A stretch of DNA of 64,000 nucleotides, taken from Bacillus sp. V59.32b. Lineage in GTDB: Bacteria; Bacillota; Bacilli; Bacillales; DSM-1321. Positions 42,229 to 51,281 of this stretch are shown here, piece after piece. The stretch is taken from the NCBI RefSeq assembly GCF_003429085.1, contig NZ_QVTC01000053.1:1-64000 (forward strand). Direction: 5' to 3'. The number at the start of each line of letters is the position of its first letter. The first letter of the stretch is position 1. Below the pieces are notes generated by a model, which was not told the DNA's origin, did not search any database, and saw only the letters and a list, made by a program, of their open reading frames with translations. A program made the position numbers and the translations under genes.

Positions 42229-43500
42229 TTAAGCCTGCAGCTTTTTAAATTCGTCAACAAATGAAGTAAGATCAACTTCTGTCTGGTTGCCCGTCTCCAT
42301 ATCTTTTACATTAATTTTCTCCTGTTCTAGTTCGTCATCACCGAGAATAGCGACATATCGTGCCTTGTGACGGTCGGCCGATTTGAATTGGGCTTTTGCC
42401 TTTCTGTCCAGATAGTCTTTTTCGACGGTAAATCCGGCGTTCCTTAGCTGATACGCAAGCTTGACGGTGTAATCTTTTGCCGCTTCTCCTAAAGAAACGA
42501 GATAGCAATCGATTTTTGTTGAAATTGGAAGCTCGACTTTTTCGGCCTCCAGTGCGGCAATCAATCTCTCTACGCTCAACGCAAAGCCAATTCCCGGAGT
42601 CTCCGGACCGCCGATTTCTTCAGCAAGGCCGTTGTAGCGGCCGCCGCCGCAAAGTGTCGTAATCGCACCAAAGCCTTCCGCTTCGCTCATGACTTCAAAT
42701 GCCGTGTGGTTGTAATAGTCCAGACCGCGTACAAGGGCCGGGTCGACGACAAACTCAATATTTAGATCTGTCAGATGTTTCTGCAGCTTTTCGAAATAAG
42801 CTTTTGATTCATCATTTAAATAGTCAATGATTGATGGTGCTGTTTTCATAAGCTCGTGGTCTCTGTCTTTTTTACAATCCAGGATTCGGAGCGGATTTTT
42901 CTTCAGCCGATTTTGGCAATCGCTGCAAAACTCGCCGATACGCGGTTCGAAGTGATCGATCAATGCGTTTCGATGGTTGGTTCTGCTTTCCTTGTCCCCC
43001 AAGCTGTTGATAACAAGCTTGAGCTTCTTTAATCCGAGCTCCCGGTATAAACTCATGACTAATGAAAGCACCTCTGCGTCGATAGCAGGATCGGCGCTGC
43101 CCAGGGCCTCGACGCCGAATTGTACAAATTGGCGGAAGCGGCCTGCCTGCGGGCGCTCATAACGGAACATCGGGCCGAAATAAAATAGTTTTACAGGCTG
43201 ATTAGCCCAGCCAAACATTTTGTGCTCAATATATGACCTTACGACGGCCGCTGTTCCCTCCGGTCGAAGCGTGATATCACGTCCGCCCCTGTCCTGGAAC
43301 GAATACATTTCTTTCTGGACGATGTCGGTCGTATCACCGACACCCCGCAGGAATAGATCAGTATGTTCGAAGATCGGTGTACGTATTTCTTTGTATTGAT
43401 ATCTTTTGCATAAATCCCGGGCAGCATTTTCGATGTACTGCCAAATTTCGGACTGCCCTGGAAGAATATCCTGGGTTCCGCGCGGCATTTGAATCGACAT
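42229..43500 (-). CDS. hisS: Histidyl-tRNA synthetase
   Basis: 423 residues. [20 protein letters not shown] opens the class II fold. Motif 2 lies in [20 protein letters not shown], the histidine motifs are [15 protein letters not shown] and [15 protein letters not shown], and motif 3 is [15 protein letters not shown]. The C-terminal anticodon domain starts near residue 325 ([15 protein letters not shown]). ATG 43498-43500 follows GAGGAGGAACC. The gene is under a T-box riboswitch, and a family D repeat array lies between the riboswitch and the start codon. Confidence 0.97.
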   Translation of the reverse strand: MSIQMPRGTQDILPGQSEIWQYIENAARDLCKRYQYKEIRTPIFEHTDLFLRGVGDTTDIVQKEMYSFQDRGGRDITLRPEGTAAVVRSYIEHKMFGWANQPVKLFYFGPMFRYERPQAGRFRQFVQFGVEALGSADPAIDAEVLSLVMSLYRELGLKKLKLVINSLGDKESRTNHRNALIDHFEPRIGEFCSDCQNRLKKNPLRILDCKKDRDHELMKTAPSIIDYLNDESKAYFEKLQKHLTDLNIEFVVDPALVRGLDYYNHTAFEVMSEAEGFGAITTLCGGGRYNGLAEEIGGPETPGIGFALSVERLIAALEAEKVELPISTKIDCYLVSLGEAAKDYTVKLAYQLRNAGFTVEKDYLDRKAKAQFKSADRHKARYVAILGDDELEQEKINVKDMETGNQTEVDLTSFVDEFKKLQA

Positions 43501-43534
43501 TATGGTTCCTCCTCTTTGCGCAAAGGCTGTTTGT

Positions 43535-43665
43535 TTAATTTAAGCGAAATTTATAGTGATTTAAGCGAAAGCTTCCGTCATTTAAGTGAAAAGTCAGGTC
43601 ATTTAAGCGAAAGTAGGGACGATTCAAGCGAAAAAACAGTTCATTTAAGCGAAACGCATTTTTCG
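43535..43665 (+). repeat. 21-base-period array, TTTAAGCGAAA word (six units, family D), in the hisS leader
   Basis: TTTAAGCGAAA or close variants have TAAGCG at 43541, 43562, 43583, 43604, 43625 and 43645. About ten bases vary between units. The array stands after the T-box terminator and before the hisS ribosome site, so it is in the 5' untranslated part of the hisS-aspS message, where its RNA reads UUUCGCUUAAAU. The same word type occurs at 26421-26558. Confidence 0.85.
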
Positions 43666-43675
43666 CTTAGCACCC

Positions 43676-43960
43676 AAACAAAAAAACTCCCGGTCCCCTG
43701 TAACGAATCGTTACAAGGGACGAGAGTTGTATTCCCGTGGTGCCACCCTAATTGAAGCATGCTAGCATGCTTCCGCTCAAGTACAGTTAACGCCTGCTTA
43801 CGTTCATCTCCTACTAAGGAATCCTTTTCAGAGCGAAGCCTACGGAGTGTTCTTTCATTAAGGCACATGCGGAAATGTTTTCAGCCAGCGGCATTTCCTC
43901 TCTTTTCATGTGGATCTTAATTACTATTCCCCATCATCGGTTCTAAGATCAGTATGTATT
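43676..43960 (-). promoter_or_regulatory. T-box riboswitch of hisS-aspS
   Basis: The T-box itself, AGGGTGGCACCACGGG, reads at 43750-43735 on the minus strand. The terminator follows: CTCTCGTCCCTTGTAACGA pairs with TCGTTACAGGGGACCGGGAG and ends in six T (43676-43727). Upstream, stem I runs from about 43950 to 43835. A CAC (His) triplet in GAACACTCC at 43849-43847 is the likely specifier. Uncharged tRNA-His would pair with CAC and with the T-box to prevent termination. The specifier is placed by position, not by a full fold. Confidence 0.93.
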
Positions 43961-43971
43961 ATATCTTTACT

Positions 43972-44000
43972 ATAATACGGACGGTTATTTAAAATGTCAA
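43972..44000 (-). promoter_or_regulatory. SigA promoter of the hisS T-box leader
   Basis: On the minus strand TTGACA (44000-43995), 17 bases, then TATTAT (43977-43972). Transcription would start near 43965, just before the T-box leader. Confidence 0.75.
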
Positions 44001-44027
44001 GAACATTTCACTAATTCTCCTCATTCA

Positions 44028-44210
44028 TTACGATCTGTTCAATTTCTTTTTCAGTTTTCTGGCATCCCTCATATTCAGGCCGAATTCCGAAGCCAATTCG
44101 ACTAAGTTCGCCCCTTGCTCTTTTTGGATGAAGTCATGAAAATCAACACCATGCAGCTGATTCTCTCCGTTCAGGCTCGTCTCGCCTTTTTCACTAAATC
44201 TCATAACCAA
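44028..44210 (-). CDS. Small protein with helix-turn-helix-like end (60 residues)
   Basis: The product begins MRFSEKGETSLNGENQLHGV at the second Met or two codons earlier, and ends LVELASEFGLNMRDARKLKK followed by KLNRS. The end looks like a sigma-70-region-4-type helix-turn-helix. It lies just upstream of the hisS leader on the same strand. By memory B. subtilis has a small gene (yrzK) here, but I am not sure the two match. No function is known. Confidence 0.6.
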   Translation of the reverse strand: MVMRFSEKGETSLNGENQLHGVDFHDFIQKEQGANLVELASEFGLNMRDARKLKKKLNRS

Positions 44211-44374
44211 TCCCCCTATAAAAGTCTCCGATTAGTTCCTTCTTGTCTAGAGGAACATGCGTCTTATTGACTATTCTTTCCTAATCGCCGATTTATTTTC
44301 ATAAAATGGGAGGGTTTTTATAAAAGAAATCGAAAATGTATAACCGCACAGACAGTTTATAAGGGGAGATGGTC

Positions 44375-45715
44375 TTGAGTTTTTTGAAGAAAAGCAGCTT
44401 GTCCCTCTGTTCCCTCGTACTTGCTTCCACCATTTATCCATTGGCCGAAGCAAAGGGCACTAGCGAAGTAATTGTAAAACAAGAGGTCTTAAACAAGCGG
44501 GCAATCGGGCGGGGCAGCATTATAACCGATGATGTGCGGGTAAGAACCGGGCCCGATACGAGATATAACCTCGCGGGTTCTGTAAAACAAGGCAGCAGCG
44601 TTGAAATTCTGGAGCGCCAGGGGAAATGGACTCAAATAAAAAACGATGAACTAACAGGCTGGATTTCTGAAGACTTTATCAGTCAACAGTCCATTTTTAT
44701 TAATCAAAACAAGGAAATCCCAGCACACGGCATGGTTACTGACACAATCAATGTCCGCACGCACGCTTCGCTTGACGGAGAAGTGCGCGGAAAAATTGCC
44801 AAGGGCAGCAAGATTAAGATTGTAACCGCAGAAGGCGATTGGCTAAAAGTTTCCTATAAATCCGCATACGGCTGGATAAATAAAGAGTATATCAGTTTTT
44901 CCGGGGACATTTCGGAGGAACAAAAACAAGTTAAAGAGACACCCTTAAATGGTGAGGTTGTCATTAAGCAAAATGGGACCCATTTAAGAAGCAGCCCCGA
45001 TGTCCATTCCCGGATTATTTCGAGGACTGATGTAGGAGAGAAATTTCCCATTATCGCCGCCGCCAGCAATGGTTGGTATAAGATTCGGCTTAAAAATGGC
45101 CAAACGGCATATGTAGCCGGCTGGGTTGTTTCGATTACAGGAAAAACGACGCAAATGAAAAAAACTGGCGCAGAGCAATACCTCTCTGATAAATTAATTG
45201 TCATCGATCCGGGACACGGCGGAAAGGATCGCGGCACGAAAGGTGTAAATGGCACACTGGAGAAGAATCTGACGCTGCACACGGCTTTGCTGTTGCAGGA
45301 CAAGCTGGAAACGGCAGGGTCAACCGTAATCCTCACGCGGAATGCCGATGACTATTTATCGCTGCCGACACGCGTCGGAGTTTCTCACCGGCATAACGCC
45401 GACGCCTATATAAGCCTGCACTATGACCATGCAAAAAATCAGCTGGTCAGCGGTGTCACAACCTATTATTATCATTCCTATCAAAAATCGCTCGCAGCGA
45501 GCATCAATAAATCGCTCGGCTCCTCTTTACAGGTCGTCAACAGAGGCTACAGATTTGGCGACTATTATGTAATCAGGGAAAATCAGCGCGCGGCTGCTCT
45601 CATTGAGTTAGGGTATTTGAGTAACGCTGGGGAAGAGTCCACCGTAAGTTCTGAACGGTACCAGGAAGACGTATCTGATGCTATTTTTGCGGGGCTTGAG
45701 AGTTATTTTAGGTGA
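44375..45715 (+). CDS. N-acetylmuramoyl-L-alanine amidase with three SH3b domains (YrvJ-like)
   Basis: About 446 residues. A TTG at 44375 is preferred, as AAGGGGAG lies six bases before it; the ATG two codons earlier overlaps the site. The signal peptide is SFLKKSSLSLCSLVLASTIY then PLAEA. Three bacterial SH3 domains follow (VRTGPDTRYNLAGSVKQGSS, INVRTHASLDGEVRGKIAKG, HLRSSPDVHSRIISRTDVGE), each of about 60 residues. The Amidase_3 domain has IVIDPGHGGKDRGTKGVNGT with the first zinc His, TLHTALLLQDKLE with a Glu/His pair, ADAYISLHYDH, and AALIELGYLSNAGEES with the catalytic Glu. It cuts the bond between MurNAc and L-Ala in the wall. Confidence 0.93.
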   Translation: MSFLKKSSLSLCSLVLASTIYPLAEAKGTSEVIVKQEVLNKRAIGRGSIITDDVRVRTGPDTRYNLAGSVKQGSSVEILERQGKWTQIKNDELTGWISEDFISQQSIFINQNKEIPAHGMVTDTINVRTHASLDGEVRGKIAKGSKIKIVTAEGDWLKVSYKSAYGWINKEYISFSGDISEEQKQVKETPLNGEVVIKQNGTHLRSSPDVHSRIISRTDVGEKFPIIAAASNGWYKIRLKNGQTAYVAGWVVSITGKTTQMKKTGAEQYLSDKLIVIDPGHGGKDRGTKGVNGTLEKNLTLHTALLLQDKLETAGSTVILTRNADDYLSLPTRVGVSHRHNADAYISLHYDHAKNQLVSGVTTYYYHSYQKSLAASINKSLGSSLQVVNRGYRFGDYYVIRENQRAAALIELGYLSNAGEESTVSSERYQEDVSDAIFAGLESYFR

Positions 45716-45716
45716 G

Positions 45717-46320
45717 ATCGAGCAGAAATTAAGATCATCGAGTACAAATTCAGATTATCGAGCAGAAATTTCGATTATCGAGCACAAATTCGGATTATCG
45801 AGCATAAATTTCGATTATCGAGCAGAAGTTCAGATCATCGAGCAGAAATTTCCAATATCGAGCACAAATTCGCATGATCGAGCACAAATTTCGATTATCG
45901 AGCAGAAATTCAGATTATCGAGCACAAATTCGGATAATCGAGCAGAAATTTCGATCATCGAGCAGAAATTCGGATTATCGAGCACAAATTCAGATTATCG
46001 AGCAGAAATCCAGATTATCGAGCACAAATTCGGATGATCGAGCAGAAATTTCGATTATCGAGCAGAAATTTCGATTATCGAGCACAAATTCGGATCATCG
46101 AGCAGAAGTTCAGATCATCGAGCAGAAATTCGGATTATCGAGCATAAATTTCAATTATCGAGCACAAATTCGAATTATCGAGCACAAATTTAGATTATCG
46201 AGCAGAAGTTCAGATCATCGAGCACAAATTCGGATGATTGAGCAGAAATTTCGATTATCGAGCAGAAATTCGGATTATCGAGCAGAAATTCGGATTTCGA
46301 GCACAATTTCTAATCATCGA
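45717..46320 (-). repeat. Exact 20-base tandem array, ATCGAGCA word (30 units, family B)
   Basis: ATCGAGCAGAAATT or ATCGAGCACAAATT begins at 45717 and then every 20 bases without a slip until about 46280, followed by two worn units. Only about six bases between words vary (TCGATT, CAGATT, CGGATT, CAGATC). On the minus strand the unit reads AATTTCTGCTCGATAATC. The array begins right after the amidase stop, and family C follows it. Frames are open because 20-base units shift frame through three stop-poor phases; no gene is inferred. It stands between convergent genes. Confidence 0.97.
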
Positions 46321-46408
46321 ACACTTAAATTTGATCAATTTTTTGATAGTAAGGCCTTGTTTCATTATGTAGCCATTTCATTAGGATCAAAACAACTAAT
46401 AAATATTA

Positions 46409-46590
46409 AATGAGCGATTAACCAGATTTACGAGCGATAACCCTAATTTACGCGCGACTATCTCAATTTACGAGCGATTATACAAATTTATGAGCGATTA
46501 TCCAGATTTATGAGCGATTATCAAATTTTATGAGCGATTAACCAGATTTATGAGCGATAAGTAAAACTTACGAGCGTTCATCAAGCATGC
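46409..46590 (+). repeat. Exact 20-base tandem array, GAGCGATTA word (nine units, family C)
   Basis: TTTATGAGCGATTATCCAGA-like units have GAGCG at 46412, 46432, 46452 (GCGCG), 46472, 46492, 46512, 46532, 46552 and 46572, all exactly 20 apart. The array starts 90 bases after family B and ends before the dtd terminator. Its word differs from family B although the two are neighbours. Confidence 0.92.
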
Positions 46591-46607
46591 GTGCTCTCTT
46601 CTCCAAC

Positions 46608-46642
46608 AAAAAATCCTTGCCGCTTCTAAGCGGGCAAGGACT
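46608..46642 (-). terminator. Terminator of the relA-dtd unit
   Basis: On the minus strand TCCTTGCC-GC pairs with GC-GGCAAGGA around TTAGAA, followed by six T. Confidence 0.9.
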
Positions 46643-46657
46643 CACTAAACTTAAATT

Positions 46658-47098
46658 TTATTTACTTTCGACAATCAGCGTTACCGGGCCGTCATTGGTT
46701 AGCTGTACCTGCATCATTGCCCCGAAGATGCCGGTTTGGACGTTGATTCCTTTTTTTCGGAATTCTTCGTTCAGCATTTCATATACCGGGTTGGCTTCTT
46801 CCGGCCGGGCAGCCTCCATGAAGTTCGGCCGTCTGCCTTTGCGGACGTCGCCGTACAAAGTAAATTGAGAAATGGAGAGAATCGAGCCGCCTTTATCAAG
46901 CAGGGAAAGATTCATTTTTTCATCTTCGTCTTCAAAAATGCGTAAGTTGGTGATCTTATCGGCGACATATGTCGCATCCTCGGCATTGTCCCCATGTGTG
47001 ATGCCTACAAGCAGCACCAATCCGTGGTCGATTTCGCCGACGGTTTCGCCATTTACGAGGACTCTGGCTTCTTTAGAACGTTGCACTACAACTCGCAT
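46658..47098 (-). CDS. dtd: D-aminoacyl-tRNA deacylase
   Basis: 146 residues. [20 protein letters not shown] is the usual start. [20 protein letters not shown] holds the catalytic loop, and [12 protein letters not shown] gives the Gly-cisPro motif that selects D-amino acids. It removes D-amino acids and Gly wrongly attached to tRNA. It lies 12 bases after relA on the same strand, as in B. subtilis (yrvI), and its stop is followed by the operon terminator. Confidence 0.95.
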   Translation of the reverse strand: MRVVVQRSKEARVLVNGETVGEIDHGLVLLVGITHGDNAEDATYVADKITNLRIFEDEDEKMNLSLLDKGGSILSISQFTLYGDVRKGRRPNFMEAARPEEANPVYEMLNEEFRKKGINVQTGIFGAMMQVQLTNDGPVTLIVESK

Positions 47099-47110
47099 GG
47101 ATATAACTCC

Positions 47111-49306
47111 TTAGTTCATGATCCTTCTTACTGCATAGACGTCCGAAATTTGTTTAATTCTCTCAACTACCTTCTGCAGGTGGCTGATATTATTAATGGA
47201 AATCGACATATTGATGGTCGCCATTTTGTTTCGATCGGATTTTCCTGATACGGCAGAAATGTTTGTTTTCGTTTCATTGACAGCCTGCAGTACTTCATTC
47301 AGCAAACCGCGGCGGTCGTAGCCGTTAATTTCGATGTCAACGTTGTACTCTTTTCGTTCATTTAAGCTGCTTTCCCATTCGACAGGGATCAACCGGTTTT
47401 CGGTTTCGTTTCCTTCTACATTCGTGCAATCCACCCGATGGACGGAAACGCCTCGGCCTTTTGTGATAAAGCCGACAATATCATCGCCAGGCACTGGGTT
47501 GCAGCATCTTGATAGACGGATTAACAGGTTATCAATTCCCTGGACACGTACGCCGGATTCTCTTCTTTTAACAGCATGGAGTGATCTTTTTTCTGAAACG
47601 GCCTCTGAAATGGTTGGTTCTTGTTCCATTTCTTTTTGTTTTCGCTGCTTTTCAGTTAAACGATTGGCGATTTGGATCGCGGTTATGCCGTTGTATCCGA
47701 CAGCTGCATACATATCTTCATCATTGGAAAAGTTGAATTTTTCGCTTACCCGTTTCAGGTTTTCGGAGGTCAAGATTTCTTTCAAATCAAAATCCATGTT
47801 TTTGATTTCTTTTTCGACCATTTCCTTGCCCTTTTCGATATTTTCTTCACGGCGCTGTTTCTTAAAGAATTGACGAATTTTATTTTTCGCCTGGGAAGTC
47901 TGGGTCATCTTCAGCCAGTCCTGGCTTGGTCCGTATGAATGCTTCGATGTCAGGATTTCAATGATGTCACCGGTTTTCAGCTTATAGTCAAGTGGGACCA
48001 TTTTGCCGTTAACTTTGGCACCGATTGTTTTGTTGCCGATTTCTGAGTGAATCCGGTAAGCAAAGTCGATCGGGTTCGATCCAGCTGGAAGCTCGATCAC
48101 TTCTCCTTTTGGCGTAAAAATAAACACCATGTCCGAGAACAAATCAATTTTAAGGGATTCCATAAATTCTTCTGCATTTATCGTATCATCCTGGAATTCA
48201 AGAATTTCCCTGAACCAGGTTAATTTATTTTCCAAGGAGGCCGACTCATTTATTTCTTTGCCTTCCTTATAAGCCCAGTGCGCGGCAATCCCGAATTCAG
48301 CGATACGATGCATTTCCGCTGTCCGAATCTGCACTTCAAGCGGGTCGCCTTTAGGGCCGATCACCGTTGTATGCAGGGATTGATACATATTTGGTTTTGG
48401 CATCGCGATATAATCTTTAAAGCGGCCAGGCATCGGCTTCCAGCAAGTATGGATGATTCCCAAAATCGCATAGCAATCCTTAATGCTGTTAACAACAATA
48501 CGGACGGCCAGCAAATCATAGATTTCACTGAATTGCTTATTTTGGAGCGCCATTTTACGGTAAATGCTATAGATGTGCTTCGGGCGCCCTGAGATTTCGG
48601 CCTTTAAGTTTACCTCGGCCACACCTTTCTTCACTTCTTCAATAACATCTTCCAAGTACTGCTCACGCTCGGCGCGCTTTTTCTTCATAAGGTTGACGAT
48701 ACGATAATATTGCTGCGGGTTTAAATAACGGAGCGCCGTATCCTCAAGCTCCCACCTGATCTTGCTGATCCCGAGACGATGGGCAAGCGGTGCAAAGATC
48801 TCCAGCGTTTCATTGGAGATTCTCCGTTGCTTTTCGTGCGGCAGGTGCTTGAGAGTCCTCATATTATGAAGCCTATCGGCGAGTTTTATCAAAATAACCC
48901 GGATATCCTGCGCCATCGCCACAAACATTTTCCGATGGTTTTCGGCCTGCTGCTCTTCCTGTGACTTATATTTAATTTTCCCGAGCTTGGTTACACCGTC
49001 AACAAGCATCGCAACTTCCGGACTGAAGCTTTGTTCAATGTCCTCTAGCGTCACCTCAGTATCCTCTACTACATCATGAAGGAAACCCGCAGCGACTGTA
49101 GAAGGGTCCATTTCCAGATCTGCCAGAATTCCGGCGACCTGAATGGGATGGATTATATATGGTTCGCCGGATTTACGGAACTGTTCACGGTGGGCATACT
49201 CAGCAAATTTATACGCTTTATAAATAAATTCAGCATCATTCTGCTGAAGATATACCTTTGCCCTATCAACAACCTGTTCGGCGGTCATTATTTGATCATT
49301 AGCCAT
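47111..49306 (-). CDS. relA: Bifunctional (p)ppGpp synthetase/hydrolase
   Basis: 731 residues, the full RSH layout. The hydrolase HD domain has [20 protein letters not shown] and [20 protein letters not shown], with the HD pair in LHDVVED. The synthetase domain is marked by [23 protein letters not shown] ([20 protein letters not shown]) and a helical part follow, then a conserved Cys region ([20 protein letters not shown]) and a C-terminal ACT domain ([20 protein letters not shown]). The charged RxKD-type loop supports a bifunctional enzyme. It controls the stringent response. In B. subtilis apt lies directly upstream; here pyrB has come between. Confidence 0.97.
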   Translation of the reverse strand: MANDQIMTAEQVVDRAKVYLQQNDAEFIYKAYKFAEYAHREQFRKSGEPYIIHPIQVAGILADLEMDPSTVAAGFLHDVVEDTEVTLEDIEQSFSPEVAMLVDGVTKLGKIKYKSQEEQQAENHRKMFVAMAQDIRVILIKLADRLHNMRTLKHLPHEKQRRISNETLEIFAPLAHRLGISKIRWELEDTALRYLNPQQYYRIVNLMKKKRAEREQYLEDVIEEVKKGVAEVNLKAEISGRPKHIYSIYRKMALQNKQFSEIYDLLAVRIVVNSIKDCYAILGIIHTCWKPMPGRFKDYIAMPKPNMYQSLHTTVIGPKGDPLEVQIRTAEMHRIAEFGIAAHWAYKEGKEINESASLENKLTWFREILEFQDDTINAEEFMESLKIDLFSDMVFIFTPKGEVIELPAGSNPIDFAYRIHSEIGNKTIGAKVNGKMVPLDYKLKTGDIIEILTSKHSYGPSQDWLKMTQTSQAKNKIRQFFKKQRREENIEKGKEMVEKEIKNMDFDLKEILTSENLKRVSEKFNFSNDEDMYAAVGYNGITAIQIANRLTEKQRKQKEMEQEPTISEAVSEKRSLHAVKRRESGVRVQGIDNLLIRLSRCCNPVPGDDIVGFITKGRGVSVHRVDCTNVEGNETENRLIPVEWESSLNERKEYNVDIEINGYDRRGLLNEVLQAVNETKTNISAVSGKSDRNKMATINMSISINNISHLQKVVERIKQISDVYAVRRIMN

Positions 49307-49507
49307 TCAATCACCTTTTTATCCTGATCAGAGTCCGATTGGCACCTGCCAATCTATTTAAAAATATTTTATTAAAAAAAACATTATTGTTTCTATTATC
49401 GGGAAAAAAGTATGAGATGTAAAGGATAAAGAGCTTATTTCTTGCCTACCTGTTACAATACCCTGAATTTGCTAACTTTGTCGAAGAATAAGAAATGTTA
49501 TTGGAAA

Positions 49508-49541
49508 TGAAAATGGCCGGTCTTTTGAGACTGGCCATTTA
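49508..49541 (-). terminator. Terminator of pyrB
   Basis: On the minus strand AAATGGCCAGTC pairs with GACCGGCCATTT around TCAAAA. The T tail is short. Confidence 0.75.
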
Positions 49542-49567
49542 CGTTATTATGAAACTGTTTAAGCAGA

Positions 49568-50527
49568 TTATACAGTCAATAAGTCAGGTTGCTTTTCACA
49601 GACCATTGATTGAAAGCACTTATCAAGCAAGGCCATCCGGATATATAGCCCGTTCTCTGCCTGGCGGAAATAGGCGGCGCGGGGATCCTTGTCTACGGTG
49701 GCCTCGATCTCTCCTGCACGCGGCAGCGGATGGAGGATCACGCAATCTTTATTCATATGAGTAAGAAGTTCATCATCAATGATGTACTTTCCATAAGCCA
49801 ATTCGTATTCTTCCATTGAGGAGAAACGTTCTTTTTGAATACGTGTTTGATAGACAACATCAGCTGATTTTACCGCTTTTTTCAAGTCGTATTCCTCTGA
49901 GTAGGATACACCCTGTTTATCTAAAAACTCTTTTACATAAGGGGGAATCTGGACATTTTTGGGAGCTGTAAAGCATATATGAACATTATGATAATTTGCC
50001 AGCATATAGGATAGGGAGTGCACGGTACGCCCATTGGCGAGGTCCCCGACCATGACAACATTCAAATTATCCAGCCGGCCCAGTTCTTTTTGAATCGTAT
50101 AGACATCAAGCAATGCTTGGGTAGGGTGCTCTCCCCCTCCATCTCCTGCGTTTATGATGGGTACCGTTGCCACGGCAGCCGCCCTTTCAGCTGCTCCAAT
50201 ATCCGTATGGCGGATGACAATGACATCACAATATTCAGACACAACGCGGATCGTATCTTCGAGTGTCTCCCCTTTAGTCGCGGAAGAAAACCGGGAGGCA
50301 TTTTCTGTACCAATCACTTTTCCACCCAAACGGCTGATCGCTGATTCAAAGGACAGACGCGTGCGCGTGCTTGGCTCGAAAAAAAGGCTCGTCATAATTT
50401 TGTTTGCATATTGATCGTTGCCGCCGCTTTTTACCACTTGCTCCATTTTATCTGCTGCCTGAAATAGTTGACTCAGTGAGGCGCGGTTATATTGCTTGGC
50501 TCCTAATACATGATACGTTTCCATCAT
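49568..50527 (-). CDS. pyrB: Aspartate carbamoyltransferase catalytic chain, E. coli-like type
   Basis: 319 residues. FFEPSTRTRLSFE gives the carbamoyl-phosphate site, HPTQALLD follows, and LHPLPRAGEI is the aspartate loop. The subtype is unusual: LGRLDNLNVVMVGDLANGRT, VHSLSYML, ADVVYQTRIQKERF and DKDPRAAYFRQAENGLYIRM match the E. coli PyrB pattern that I know, not the B. subtilis one (which has HGDIKHSR and HPAPVNRG). It makes carbamoyl-aspartate, the committed step of pyrimidine synthesis. No regulatory chain gene (pyrI) is next to it. It lies alone between relA and apt under its own PyrR attenuator, so it is either an extra copy or a replacement. Confidence 0.93.
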   Translation of the reverse strand: MMETYHVLGAKQYNRASLSQLFQAADKMEQVVKSGGNDQYANKIMTSLFFEPSTRTRLSFESAISRLGGKVIGTENASRFSSATKGETLEDTIRVVSEYCDVIVIRHTDIGAAERAAAVATVPIINAGDGGGEHPTQALLDVYTIQKELGRLDNLNVVMVGDLANGRTVHSLSYMLANYHNVHICFTAPKNVQIPPYVKEFLDKQGVSYSEEYDLKKAVKSADVVYQTRIQKERFSSMEEYELAYGKYIIDDELLTHMNKDCVILHPLPRAGEIEATVDKDPRAAYFRQAENGLYIRMALLDKCFQSMVCEKQPDLLTV

Positions 50528-50556
50528 AAATTCCCCCTGGTTGATAAGTTTTTAAA

Positions 50557-50690
50557 CAAAAAAGCTCCCTGCCTTAGAGAAGACAAGAAGCTTTTTACAG
50601 CAAGGGTAACTTAAAGGAAAGGTGGACATACCAATCCCCAATAAAATAAGTTACTTACCTTGTCAGTCTCTCTGGACTAAATTAAAGGTA
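50557..50690 (-). promoter_or_regulatory. PyrR-dependent attenuator of pyrB
   Basis: On the minus strand the PyrR loop reads AGTCCAGAGAGACTG (50678-50664), matching the known ARUCCNGNGAGGYU-type anti-antiterminator; the next bases, ACAAGG, also fit. Farther down a terminator stem, AAAAAGCT with AGCTTTTTT, occupies about 50597-50557, ending just before the pyrB ribosome site. UMP-bound PyrR would hold the loop and allow termination. One base differs from the consensus (GACT for GGCT). Confidence 0.88.
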
Positions 50691-50711
50691 GTTCCGTATA
50701 TAATTACTGAA

Positions 50712-50740
50712 ATTATCACACAGCCAAGTTTTTATTGCAA
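50712..50740 (-). promoter_or_regulatory. SigA promoter of the pyrB leader
   Basis: On the minus strand TTGCAA (50740-50735), 17 bases, then GATAAT (50717-50712), preceded by TGTGT. It would start transcription near 50705, about 27 bases before the PyrR loop. Confidence 0.65.
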
Positions 50741-50768
50741 TGATTTTTTCAAAAAATTGCCTTTGTGA

Positions 50769-51281
50769 TTAAAAACTTATTAAAGACAATACATCATATC
50801 CATCCAGTTTGTTTTTGCCGTCCAGATATGTAAGTTCGATTAGGAAAGCAATCCCGGCAACGATTCCGCCGAGCTCTTCTACAAGCTTAATGGTTGCTTC
50901 GATTGTTCCACCTGTTGCAAGAAGGTCGTCGGTGATCAACACACGCTGTCCCGGTTTAATGGCATCTTTATGGATGGTCAATACGTCCTTGCCATATTCG
51001 AGGCCGTAGTCCATTTTTATCGTTTCCCTTGGAAGTTTTCCATCTTTTCTTACCGGTGCGAAACCGATACCCAAGGAGTATGCGACAGGACATCCGATGA
51101 TAAAGCCGCGTGCTTCTGGACCTACGATAATATCAATTTGTTTTTCACGTGCGTATTCTACGATTTGATCGGTTGCATAGCGGTACGCTTCCCCGTTGTT
51201 CATCAATGTAGAAATATCTTTAAACTTAATCCCGGGCTTCGGCCAATCGGGCACAATTGTAATATATTGCTTTAAGTCCAT
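50769..51281 (-). CDS. apt: Adenine phosphoribosyltransferase
   Basis: 170 residues, full length. [20 protein letters not shown] opens the protein, [20 protein letters not shown] gives the purine side, and [20 protein letters not shown] is the PRPP-binding loop. It salvages adenine to AMP. The start overlaps the recJ stop by ten bases (51272-51281), so translation is coupled. In B. subtilis apt is followed by relA; the PyrR leader and pyrB now separate them. Confidence 0.96.
   Translation of the reverse strand: MDLKQYITIVPDWPKPGIKFKDISTLMNNGEAYRYATDQIVEYAREKQIDIIVGPEARGFIIGCPVAYSLGIGFAPVRKDGKLPRETIKMDYGLEYGKDVLTIHKDAIKPGQRVLITDDLLATGGTIEATIKLVEELGGIVAGIAFLIELTYLDGKNKLDGYDVLSLISF

Noticed and set aside
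43641-43868. A 75-residue minus-strand frame upstream of hisS
   Set aside because: It lies entirely in the T-box riboswitch, whose RNA motifs explain the sequence.
45678-46413. Two overlapping plus-strand frames with repeated EQKF and SSTNSDYRAE
   Set aside because: They result from the exact 20-base array, which shifts frame every unit. No start signal or independent protein pattern exists.
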